Positions 25,524-32,202 of a stretch of DNA of 32,202 nucleotides are shown here, piece after piece (within the stretch, counting starts at the first letter, position 1; every line of letters begins with the position of its first letter). The notes under the pieces were generated by a model that made no database searches, was not told the origin of the DNA, and saw only the letters and a list, made by a program, of their open reading frames with translations. The translations under genes were made by a program, and so were the position numbers. This stretch comes from Prevotella pallens ATCC 700821 (GTDB lineage: Bacteria > Bacteroidota > Bacteroidia > Bacteroidales > Bacteroidaceae), in contig NZ_GL982513.1 in the NCBI RefSeq assembly GCF_000220255.1, positions 2,107,341 through 2,139,542 on the forward strand, given 5' to 3'.

Positions 25524-27596
25524 CTATTTTGACAAACGATTTCCAAGATTCACACGAATACTAACGTAGCCCATTGCACCTTGTACTGGTCCATAGACTA
25601 ACGTAGGTTCAAACGTTTGTGCCCATGGTGTGTGATAGCCTATAATAGGATTTTTTTGCTTGTAATTAGTAAGATTTTCGCCACCCACTTGTATAGAGAA
25701 ATGACGGAAGTTGCGAGTTATCTGTGCATTTAACTGTCCGTACGCCTTATAGTTAGAAGCCCACGATGGTGTTCCTGCAGCTGTTGTGTAAGGTGTTGGC
25801 ATACGCCCGCTGCCATTTAGGGCAAATGTAGCATCAAATTGCCATAGTCCAAGCGGTGTTTTATAGCTTGCAGTAAGCAACCCCTTATATCTGCTCTGCA
25901 AAGGCTTAGATAGCAACTGTCCGCCGTAGGTAGTTTTTACAAGATTGTAGCGATAAGCAGCTGTGAGTTCGAAGCCGCGAAACACAGGATAAGATGCATC
26001 TATTTGGAATGTATGCGAATAGCTCTTACCATTAAGATTGCATATATGCAACTCCAACGGATTAGAATCGTAATCAATAACCGTTTGATTGGTAAAGTGC
26101 GTATAATAGTATTCTGCGTTCAGCTTTAAATTCTTGTTAAACAATGGTATATTGAAAGCCATATTCGCTCCATAATTCCATGCAGCTTCTTGTTTTAACG
26201 GCTGGTCGATGATGAGACGACGTCCAGAAGCCATTAGATAGTTATATTCTGCCAAAGCATGTGGGCTTCGATATCCTTTTCCAGCGGAGAGACGAAGCGT
26301 TAAGAAGTCGGTAGCCACCCATTTAACATGGAAACGTGGTGTAGCAAACGTTCCATAAACATTACTATGGTCTACACGGAATCCAGCCATTGCAACAAGC
26401 CGATTGTGCAAATTGAGTGTATACTGAACGTATGCGCCGGGAGTTGTTTCGCTTTCTACGTCATCTTTCAACGGATACAAGTTACCATAATTAGCAGGAA
26501 TAGCTGTAGGATTGAGCAATGAAAGATTTTGGCGCAGATAGTCGTGGTTTAAACTAACGCCAGTAGATAAATTGTGTACTTCGGCAATATTAGTTTCGAA
26601 AATCAACGAAGCGTAAGCATTTTTCTCGTTCACATCGTAATGCTTAATGCCATAGTCTGCTCTTTGTTCGTGTAGCGACACATTTCCCATAAATGCAATA
26701 TTAGTGCCGTGTTTTGCGTTGAGTATAAAGGCATGCTTCATATACCCTTCGTATCTATTTGTACCTATATTAATACGATACGGAGTAGCTCCAGCAGCAA
26801 GATGGTGCGAGTGGTTAGTTTGCCCACTAGTTCTATCTTCTTTTAAGAAACTCAGTCCAGCATGTAGCATATAATTGTTCTTTTTCCAAAACCATCGATT
26901 CTGAAGATTGTACTGACGCACTTGTGGGTCGTCTTGAAATCCATCTCCATTGCCATCGTGATGACTCCAGTTATTTTCAAAGTGGGCTAAAACCTCTGTG
27001 CTAAGGTTCTTGTTTCCACCAATGTGCAGATTTGCATCGGCATTAGCTTCAAACTTTCCCATTGTGCTTCCATATACATTAATAGTAGCACCTTGTTCGT
27101 CCTCAGGTTTCAGATACTCTACATTAATTTGTCCCGTCATAGCCTCATAACCATTCTTTACCGAAGAGTTTCCTTTACTAACTTGTATACTCTTCATCCA
27201 CGAACCAGGAACATAGCCTAAGCCGTATGGCAAAGCTGCGCCACGAAAGTTAGGTAAGTTTTCGGTAAGCATTTGCACATACGTTCCACTCAAACCAAGC
27301 AATTTCACTTGTCGTGCACCTGTTGTAGCATCAGAGTAGTTTACATCTACCGATGGATTATTAACAAAGCTTTCGCCAAGATTACAGCAAGCAGCCTTAA
27401 AAAGTTCGTCGCGCAAAATATCTTGTCCGTTAATAGCTCCGCCCAATGTACGCACAGTGGCGCGACGTGCTGTAACGGTTACGTTCTCGAGTTTTTGCTC
27501 TTTCATTGTTGTTACTGTATCCGCAACTTCGTTCTGTGCAATAGCAGATACAGAAAATAGCAGGGAGGTTCCCGCGAGTATAATATTCTTGTTCAT
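25524..27596 (-). CDS. TonB-dependent outer-membrane receptor, metal-linked
   Basis: A 690-residue receptor counted from the ATG at 27596, which begins a clean signal peptide (MNKNIILAGTSLLFSVSAIA); the frame runs 28 codons further upstream without a better start. The plug domain is seen in LENVTVTARRATVRTLGG and in NNPSVDVNYSDATTGARQVK. A Cys-Cys pair (KAACCNLGESF, C70-C71) is typical of the receptor subgroup paired with HMA proteins. The rest is the beta-barrel. It imports a substrate across the outer membrane using TonB energy. The secreted HMA protein downstream and the Cys pair suggest a metal such as copper, or a metal chelate. Confidence 0.88.
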   Translation of the reverse strand: MNKNIILAGTSLLFSVSAIAQNEVADTVTTMKEQKLENVTVTARRATVRTLGGAINGQDILRDELFKAACCNLGESFVNNPSVDVNYSDATTGARQVKLLGLSGTYVQMLTENLPNFRGAALPYGLGYVPGSWMKSIQVSKGNSSVKNGYEAMTGQINVEYLKPEDEQGATINVYGSTMGKFEANADANLHIGGNKNLSTEVLAHFENNWSHHDGNGDGFQDDPQVRQYNLQNRWFWKKNNYMLHAGLSFLKEDRTSGQTNHSHHLAAGATPYRINIGTNRYEGYMKHAFILNAKHGTNIAFMGNVSLHEQRADYGIKHYDVNEKNAYASLIFETNIAEVHNLSTGVSLNHDYLRQNLSLLNPTAIPANYGNLYPLKDDVESETTPGAYVQYTLNLHNRLVAMAGFRVDHSNVYGTFATPRFHVKWVATDFLTLRLSAGKGYRSPHALAEYNYLMASGRRLIIDQPLKQEAAWNYGANMAFNIPLFNKNLKLNAEYYYTHFTNQTVIDYDSNPLELHICNLNGKSYSHTFQIDASYPVFRGFELTAAYRYNLVKTTYGGQLLSKPLQSRYKGLLTASYKTPLGLWQFDATFALNGSGRMPTPYTTAAGTPSWASNYKAYGQLNAQITRNFRHFSIQVGGENLTNYKQKNPIIGYHTPWAQTFEPTLVYGPVQGAMGYVSIRVNLGNRLSK

Positions 27597-27688
27597 ATAT
27601 TTTAATTTAGTGAATATAACGATAGTAGCCAACAAACCTGCCATTAGCAGTTTATTGGACCAATGAAACATTAATAACAATCACTAAA

Positions 27689-28072
27689 TTAAATTAATAG
27701 CACGGTAAGCCGCTGTAGATATTGTCGTGGTGGACTATGCCAAGAATACAACAATAGTCGTATGGGCGATAATACGAAAAGCAGTATGGGCAAAGCCATT
27801 AATAGCGTTACAAAAGCTACAAGTAGCAACTGTTGCATAGGCTGCATATCGAAATGTAACGGAGCAGCTTGGTTCAATTCGGCAAGCTTTTGTATATGCA
27901 CTGTCATACAATGGTCGCTAGAAGTTTTCTCACAACCCTTGTTGTTCGTTGGCATTTTGCCTACAGTTACATTTCCTGTATGTGCACATTGCATCACTAC
28001 AAAGCCTGTTGCTGTCCATACAATCATAACAGACAGTAACAACAATAGTAGTATGTGCATTACTCTTTTCAT
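27689..28072 (-). CDS. Small membrane protein upstream of the metal-linked receptor
   Basis: A 127-residue protein with an N-terminal hydrophobic segment (about 5-25) and a second at about 80-105 (QLLLVAFVTLLMALPILLFV). Three cysteines (C29, C47, C55) and several His and Met residues in between (MQCAHTGNV, SSDHCMTVHI) could contact metal. I do not recognise a family. It is the first gene of the unit with the TonB receptor and HMA protein, about 90 bases before the receptor start. The promoter box ends only about 9 bases before the ATG, so M5 at 28060 is an alternative start. Confidence 0.6.
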   Translation of the reverse strand: MKRVMHILLLLLLSVMIVWTATGFVVMQCAHTGNVTVGKMPTNNKGCEKTSSDHCMTVHIQKLAELNQAAPLHFDMQPMQQLLLVAFVTLLMALPILLFVLSPIRLLLYSWHSPPRQYLQRLTVLLI

Positions 28073-28080
28073 TGTAAGTG

Positions 28081-28088
28081 CAAAATTA
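28081..28088 (-). promoter_or_regulatory. -7 box of the metal-linked operon
   Basis: TAATTTTG on the minus strand fits TAnnTTTG. Transcription would start within a few bases of the first ATG (28072), a nearly leaderless message unless the downstream ATG at 28060 is used. No TTG is present at the -33 position. Confidence 0.45.
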
Positions 28089-28264
28089 CAATTTAAAACC
28101 TTATCTCTATAAAAATTAAATATACTTTAACACTGATAACGCCACAATAATAGTTAAAGCTATAAGATTTTGATTTATATCACCATTACAAGTGCATACA
28201 ACTGTAATGTGGCATTTTTAGCAAAAAAAAGCACAGATATTCATCGTTAATCATAATTTTACCG

Positions 28265-28272
28265 TAATTTTG
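28265..28272 (+). promoter_or_regulatory. -7 box of ddh
   Basis: TAATTTTG about 45 bases before the ddh ATG matches TAnnTTTG; the -33 position lacks TTG. An imperfect hairpin, CATTACA (28184-28190) with TGTAATG (28203-28209), lies just upstream between the divergent promoters. Confidence 0.45.
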
Positions 28273-28316
28273 TGGCTATTAAATAATGGTAAAATTAACA
28301 TTTAAGGTAAAAGATT

Positions 28317-29216
28317 ATGAAGAAGATAAGAGCAGCAGTAGTTGGCTACGGTAATATAGGGCACTACGCACTTGAGGCACTCGAAGCAGCTAAAGACTTC
28401 GAGATTGCTGGTATTGTACGACGTCAGGGCGATAAAGACAAACCATTAGCGCTATCTCCATACGAGGTTGTAGACGACATTGCAAAACTAAAGAATGTAG
28501 ATGTGGCAATTCTTGCAACACCAACACGTAGCTGTCCTGAATATGCAGAACGTATAGTAGCATTAGGTATCAACACCGTAGATTCGTTCGATATTCACAC
28601 AAGCATATTGGACTATCGCACAAAGCAGATGGAACACTGCAAGAAAACTGGAAAAGTGAGTGTAATTGCTGCTGGTTGGGACCCAGGTTCTGACTCGGTT
28701 GTACGCGTGCTAATGGAAAGTTTGGCACCAAAAGGCATATCTTACACTAACTTCGGCCCTGGTATGTCTATGGGACATTCTGTTTGCGTACGTAGCAAAG
28801 AAGGTGTAAAAAATGCTCTCTCTGTTACCATTCCATTAGGTGAAGGCATTCACAGACGTATGGTATATGTTGAATTAGAAGATGGCGCAAAGCTCGACGA
28901 TGTTACAAAAGCTATCAAGGCTGACCCCTACTTTGCCCACGATGAGACACACGTGTTTGCAGTTGCAAGTGTAGACGACTTACGCGATATGGGACACGGT
29001 GTACATCTTATTCGTAAAGGTGTAAGCGGAAAAACGCAGAACCAACGCATAGAATTTAATATGAGTATAAATAACCCTGCATTAACAGGACAGATACTTG
29101 TAAATTGTGCACGTGCAACTATGCGATTGACTCCGGCTTGCTACACAATGCCTGAGATACCTGTTATTGACTATCTTCCAGCTTCACGCGAAGAGGTTAT
29201 CAACACATTGGTATAA
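28317..29216 (+). CDS. ddh: meso-diaminopimelate D-dehydrogenase
   Basis: A 299-residue oxidoreductase with an N-terminal NADP-binding Rossmann motif (VVGYGNIGHYALEAL) and the family signatures ATPTRSCPEYAE, VIAAGWDPGSDS and NFGPGMSMGHS. The enzyme makes meso-2,6-diaminopimelate from tetrahydrodipicolinate, ammonia and NADPH in one step. It serves lysine and peptidoglycan synthesis through a shortcut used by many Bacteroidota. The length is that of the family (about 300). Alone in its unit, with a promoter box upstream and a long hairpin downstream. Confidence 0.95.
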   Translation: MKKIRAAVVGYGNIGHYALEALEAAKDFEIAGIVRRQGDKDKPLALSPYEVVDDIAKLKNVDVAILATPTRSCPEYAERIVALGINTVDSFDIHTSILDYRTKQMEHCKKTGKVSVIAAGWDPGSDSVVRVLMESLAPKGISYTNFGPGMSMGHSVCVRSKEGVKNALSVTIPLGEGIHRRMVYVELEDGAKLDDVTKAIKADPYFAHDETHVFAVASVDDLRDMGHGVHLIRKGVSGKTQNQRIEFNMSINNPALTGQILVNCARATMRLTPACYTMPEIPVIDYLPASREEVINTLV

Positions 29217-29234
29217 CACTCGTTCCACACACTA

Positions 29235-29277
29235 TTATATATCGTTGCATCTTTAAAACAGAAGCAACGATATATAA
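29235..29277 (+). terminator. Terminator of ddh
   Basis: TTATATATCGTTGC (29235-29248) and GCAACGATATATAA (29264-29277) form a perfect 14-bp stem 18 bases after the ddh stop. The following sequence is not strongly T-rich, so termination may be partial. Confidence 0.6.
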
Positions 29278-29357
29278 CTTAACATAAGTAAACTTTACTG
29301 ATAAAACAATATCTACACAGAAACAATAAAAACAACAAATTGTAGAAATAGAGAGAA

Positions 29358-29657
29358 ATGGAAAAGGCATTAAAGAACTTTATCTCGCAATTCCAACAAA
29401 AAATACCACAGCTTATCAGTCTATCGGTTGATTATGACAAGGTTTCAAAGAAATTAAAACAATACCACATTAACTTAGAATCGAAATCGCTACATAAGCT
29501 CTGGGGATATATACAAACTAAAGAAAAGCCATCTAAAAAGACATTAGACAGACTTGCTTTATTTGCAGGTTTTCAAACTTGGGAAGATTTGCTGACAGCT
29601 ATACATGGTAACTGCGATGGACAATTAAACTACAAAGACAAAAACGATAAAAAATAA
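29358..29657 (+). CDS. Small helical protein of unknown function
   Basis: A 99-residue, lysine-rich, probably all-helical soluble protein. A central stretch (SLHKLWGYIQTKEKPSKKTL, then DRLALFAGFQTWEDLL) reads like a compact helix-turn-helix-like module seen at the N-terminus of several Bacteroidota proteins, but I cannot name the family. No signal peptide or membrane segment. It is preceded by GAGAG near the ATG and stands alone beside the IS-rich edge, so it could be a shortened form of a longer protein. Confidence 0.55.
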   Translation: MEKALKNFISQFQQKIPQLISLSVDYDKVSKKLKQYHINLESKSLHKLWGYIQTKEKPSKKTLDRLALFAGFQTWEDLLTAIHGNCDGQLNYKDKNDKK

Positions 29658-30081
29658 ATAGAATATAGATTCTATAGAAAAAAGATGGGGAGTTGCAAGC
29701 AACACATACAGTTTATATTTATCTCATATTAGGCATACGGCTAAATCCAAGACATAACTCCCGACAGGACTTGCTCCATCTCATAGAAAGTTATTAAGCA
29801 ATTCACTTGCGGGTAGGTGTTCTCTCCCCACACACGATAATCTAAAATCATCCGAAGGAATCTCAGTTTTCTATTCCTCCCATTCAGTGTATTCGTCTGA
29901 CAAGCCAAGCACGGCAATCACCACAGGAGGCTCGTGTGCTACCACGATTCATTTCGTGTGGTATTGTTGCCACTTTTAGAGTTACACATCTATGATGCAA
30001 ACTGCTAATTGGAAATTACTTTTACTGAAAGGGTGGAACTATCATCATCAGAGTTCATTATAAAATACCTATTTTGAGGTA
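29658..30081. other. Non-coding region before the IS debris
   Basis: No gene is visible on either strand; minus-strand frames are short (for example one of 22 codons starting MNRGSTRASCGD). Base composition is less AT-rich than other spacers, and several short complementary tracts are present (TGGGGA near 29686 with TCCCCA near 29836). It may hold a structured RNA or a repeated element, but I cannot identify one. Confidence 0.35.
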
Positions 30082-30112
30082 TTGTATCATTTCCTTACCT
30101 TTTCTATCTTTG
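30082..30112 (+). promoter_or_regulatory. Bacteroidota promoter before a truncated gene
   Basis: TTG (30082-30084), 20 bases, TATCTTTG (30105-30112): a full consensus match. It directs transcription into a short frame at 30134 that is cut by IS sequence. Confidence 0.65.
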
Positions 30113-30133
30113 CACCGAATAAATTTCATTATT

Positions 30134-30211
30134 ATGATAAGAAATAAACACGACATACCACAGGGATATGGGTTCCCGTTAAGCCAAGCGAGGGTGGGTG
30201 AAATATTATAA
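30134..30211 (+). pseudogene. 5' remnant of a gene cut by IS sequence
   Basis: ATG at 30134 opens a frame beginning MIRNKHDIPQGYGFPLSQAR. After these 20 codons the sequence changes at 30192 to IS transposase sequence in another frame and stops at 30209-30211. It has a consensus promoter about 20 bases upstream. The original gene is not recognisable from 20 residues. Confidence 0.45.
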
Positions 30212-30368
30212 TGAGAGAAGGTTTCATGAATCGTTAGATAATCTTACACCCAAAGATGTATATTTAGGGCAAGGGGAGAAAATAAAAAAGATAAGAGAAA
30301 TAATAAAGAAAAATTCAATCAAAAAAAGAATTTTTGATAATAAAACAATGAAATATCAGAGTAAATAA
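30192..30368 (+). pseudogene. IS3-type transposase, C-terminal fragment
   Basis: Reading from 30192 the frame begins GWVKYYNERRFHESLDNLTP, then KDVYLGQ, and runs 58 codons to TAA at 30366-30368. This is the end of the integrase-core (DDE) domain of IS3-family transposases. It has no start and is nearly identical to the minus-strand copy ending at 31910. Confidence 0.8.
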
Positions 30369-30406
30369 CTACATTTGCAGTTGTGCACTTTTGTTTGACA
30401 ACGTAC
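30192..30406 (+). mobile_element. IS3-type 3' end fragment, left copy
   Basis: A 215-bp segment nearly identical, in inverted orientation, to 31776-31990. It holds the transposase C-terminal codons and the IS end (TTGTGCACTTTTGTTTGACA, then ACGTAC). Homology stops abruptly at both sides. Confidence 0.82.
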
Positions 30407-30902
30407 TATCCCACACCTTAAGAGTGTAATAACTTGTGTGCATTATATTATTCAAGGGAGAAATAGAAACTCTAAAAAACAAAGTATCATTGAAATGACT
30501 ATTCTTTAGTTTCTTATTATATGGGGTTACGATACAGTAAACACTATCATCATAGTTATATTTATCATATTCAACTATTATTTGGTATGGGAGTTCTGGG
30601 TGATTGTTTCCAGTATCATCCTTTTTTGTTAGCTTGATTGCGTGCATGTTCATGAAGTTGTCCCATTTAAATCCCTTTTCAACAAAAATACTTTTTACAT
30701 GTAATAGTGGGGACACTTTATATTTTACATCCTTGACAAATACACCATTATTTTTGGATTCCTGTTTAGTTAAAGAAAACATTCTTGCTCCATCATAGCC
30801 ATATCCATAATAACCAATTGATATATTTAAGACTTCAAGAAATAATACACACAATGCAATTATCAGGAAACATATAATAATGACTTTTTTTTTCATTTTC
30901 AT
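30369..30902 (-). CDS. Membrane-anchored protein with IS-derived C-terminus
   Basis: About 177 residues from the ATG at 30902 (other possible starts: TTG at 30908, ATG at 30896). An N-terminal hydrophobic segment (VIIICFLIIALCVLFLEVL) would act as signal or anchor; the rest is an extracytoplasmic domain with no recognised motif. The last codons (from about STLSNKSAQLQM) and the stop lie in the IS end at 30369-30406, so the native C-terminus has been lost and replaced. Probably a damaged gene. Possible relation to immunity proteins is only suggested by the neighbouring remnants. Confidence 0.5.
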   Translation of the reverse strand: MKMKKKVIIICFLIIALCVLFLEVLNISIGYYGYGYDGARMFSLTKQESKNNGVFVKDVKYKVSPLLHVKSIFVEKGFKWDNFMNMHAIKLTKKDDTGNNHPELPYQIIVEYDKYNYDDSVYCIVTPYNKKLKNSHFNDTLFFRVSISPLNNIMHTSYYTLKVWDSTLSNKSAQLQM

Positions 30903-30929
30903 ATACAAATAGGATTAGGTGATACATCA

Positions 30930-31076
30930 TTAAATAACATAATCTCTGCAGATTTCTGTATATTGGTCGAGTGGTTCTGATGTCATTTGCTTTATGATTT
31001 CGCTACTATAAAGTTACTGATAATCAGCAACTTGACCAAATACTATTAATTGTATTAAGTTAATTAACTCTCTCAT
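30930..31076 (-). pseudogene. Possible small gene remnant with an internal stop
   Basis: From ATG at 31076 a frame reads MRELINLIQLIVFGQVADYQ, then TAA, and continues in the same frame (LYSSEIIKQMTSEPLDQYTE, then ICRDYVI) to TAA at 30930-30932. One stop interrupts an otherwise open 48-codon stretch lying between two related genes. Could be chance. Confidence 0.25.
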
Positions 31077-31188
31077 TTTCAAACGATTATATTGGAATTA
31101 ACGAAGTATTGCTTTTATTCTAATCCAAAAAATCATTTTTGTATTTGTTTCTTATCGTAATAACATCTAATTTAATATGTTACCGTTT

Positions 31189-31710
31189 TTACCTCAGGAT
31201 GGTAAATGGACTTCTTAACTTATCGAATCTATTAAAAATATTTATCAAGTTATACTTTGATGTAATCCAACCATAATTCTGATTTTGAAATCCTTGTAGA
31301 GATTTCTCTATCACTACTCCTGTTTCAAATACTCTAGTTCCATTTTTATAAAGAATAAAACTACTGGTTACTGTTGACAAATCGCCACCAGTATAGATAA
31401 ACTTACATCTTTTCTTTAGAATATTTAATATAGATATATCATCTGTAAATAGTTTATTACTACATAAATCACCTTTTATCAACTCATAATCGTCATTGCT
31501 TAATAACAAATAAGCCTCCCATTTTCCTGAGTTAAAATTGAAATTATTTAATGGGTTAATTGATTGTCCTTTAATATAATTCTCTGTTGAACTTTGGATA
31601 TTTGGTGACAAATCCAGTATAACAGGGTAGCCAGTAATTAGAGCTAACCCTCCATAACAAACTGCACATAATAAGCAGACAACAAGAACTATTCTTTTTA
31701 AAAATTTCAT
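31189..31710 (-). CDS. Membrane-anchored or secreted protein of unknown function
   Basis: A 173-residue protein from the ATG at 31710. An N-terminal hydrophobic segment (FLKRIVLVVCLLCAVCYGG) is followed by an extracytoplasmic domain with two further cysteines and no recognised motif. An ATG two codons earlier touches AGGAGG directly, whereas 31710 has proper spacing, and its ATG overlaps the stop of the upstream gene remnant (ATGA), implying translational coupling. Small anchored proteins coupled to a longer upstream gene are often immunity proteins, but this is a guess. Confidence 0.6.
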   Translation of the reverse strand: MKFLKRIVLVVCLLCAVCYGGLALITGYPVILDLSPNIQSSTENYIKGQSINPLNNFNFNSGKWEAYLLLSNDDYELIKGDLCSNKLFTDDISILNILKKRCKFIYTGGDLSTVTSSFILYKNGTRVFETGVVIEKSLQGFQNQNYGWITSKYNLINIFNRFDKLRSPFTILR

Positions 31711-31775
31711 TTCCATCCTCCTTTCTTAGTTACAATATTTCCGTTAACTTTAACACCATCAAGCCCTTTATAATT
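31709..31775 (-). pseudogene. 3' end of a gene truncated by the IS
   Basis: Directly after the IS end (31776) an open frame reads NYKGLDGVKVNGNIVTKKGG, then WK and TGA, overlapping the start of the next gene. The preceding part of the gene is missing, replaced by IS sequence. The family cannot be identified from 22 residues. Confidence 0.5.
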
Positions 31776-32131
31776 GTACGTTGTCAAACAAAAGTGCACA
31801 ACTGCAAATGTAGTTATTTACTCTGATATTTCATTGTTTTATTATCAAAAATTCTTTTGTTGTTTGAATTTTGCTTTATTATTTCTCTTATCTTTTTGAT
31901 TTTCTCCCCTTACCCTAAATATACGTCTTTGGGTGTAAGATTATCTAACGATTCATGAAACCTTCTCTCATTATAATATTTCACCCACCCATCGATAGCA
32001 TTTTCCAATTCAGAGGGACAAAAATAATGATTTAGCTTAATCACATTTTTCATTGATCTATGATATCGTTCTATCTTTCCCTGCGTCTGAGGATGCAAGG
32101 GTTTGCCATGGATATGCTTGATATTATATTC
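31776..32131 (-). mobile_element. IS3-type 3' end fragment, right copy
   Basis: Carries the same IS end and transposase tail as 30192-30406 but extends further, to about 32131, where another transposase sequence begins. The first 215 bp are the inverted partner of the left copy. Confidence 0.82.
31910..32131 (-). pseudogene. IS3-type transposase fragment
   Basis: The frame reads KHIHGKPLHPQTQGKIERYH, then RSMKNVIKLNHYFCPSELEN, and ends DNLTPKDVYLG before TAA at 31910-31912. It is the C-terminal third of an IS3-family DDE transposase. Upstream it meets TAG at 32132-32134, where the sequence changes. Compared with the left copy, CAA has become TAA, removing 32 codons. Confidence 0.82.
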
Positions 32132-32202
32132 CTAAAGACAGCTACTACCAAAAGAAAAAGAAACACAAACTATCTTGTAAACGAGCTGGTATAGAGCCAA
32201 CG
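32128..32202 (+). pseudogene. Transposase fragment of a second IS (IS5/IS1182-like)
   Basis: From 32128 to the window edge the plus strand is open: IPKDSYYQKKKKHKLSCKRA, then GIEPT. The RAGIEP motif is typical of the C-terminal part of IS5/IS1182-type transposases (R-R-A-x-I-E-P-x-I-G-H). The element continues beyond the window and appears to interrupt the IS3-type copy. Confidence 0.5.

Noticed and set aside
27597..27680. Upstream extension of the TonB receptor frame
   Set aside because: The ATG at 27596 begins a normal signal peptide; the added 28 residues would bury it.
1..32202. tRNA or rRNA genes as an integration target
   Set aside because: None was recognised; the direct repeats place the target in dnaK instead.

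Overview
The window looks like chromosome from a Bacteroidota genome, most likely Prevotella or a close Bacteroidales relative. Several upstream regions carry the Bacteroidota -7 promoter box TAnnTTTG, sometimes with TTG about 20 bases upstream. The gene content fits: a DnaK ending FEEVK, a TonB-dependent receptor with a secreted heavy-metal-binding partner, meso-diaminopimelate dehydrogenase, and a Bacteroidales-style mobilisation module. Everything here was read by eye; no search was run.

Layout: 1-2473 is chromosome, with a CPBP membrane protease, a small HD-domain hydrolase whose 5' leader carries a ~101-bp MITE, and an orphaned terminator that probably once ended dnaK. 2474-21823 is an integrated mobilisable element of about 19.3 kb inserted in the 3' end of dnaK. 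It is bounded by a perfect 19-bp direct repeat that covers the last codons and stop of dnaK, so DnaK stays intact. 21806-29657 is chromosome again: dnaK, a secreted protein, a metal-linked operon (small membrane protein, TonB receptor, secreted HMA protein), ddh and a small unknown gene. 29658-32202 is IS debris: two copies of a 215-bp IS3-type 3' end in inverted orientation around 1.37 kb of truncated genes, then the edge of a second transposase.

Every gene of the element lies on the minus strand. Hairpins and promoters split it into four apparent units: (1) double-HTH/zinc protein, tyrosine integrase, membrane protein; (2) excisionase-like HTH and a VapE-type ATPase; (3) toprim primase-like protein, MobC, relaxase and a membrane-anchored Mob partner, with a candidate oriT just before mobC and seven GTAGTA motifs just before the primase gene; (4) an 11.4-kb defence cargo.

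The cargo starts at its own promoter after a terminator and runs almost without gaps: XRE regulator, BRO-N/Fic fusion, TIGR02391 protein with a HEPN-like RNPTAH motif, type III restriction subunit Res, modification subunit Mod, then QatA, QatB, QatC and QatD. Type III restriction-modification and Qat are known anti-phage systems. What is unusual is that they appear to share one transcription unit with a Fic AMPylase candidate and a HEPN-like RNase candidate. My inference is a layered defence in which the Fic and HEPN-like proteins back up, or guard, the restriction system, under the XRE repressor-like protein.
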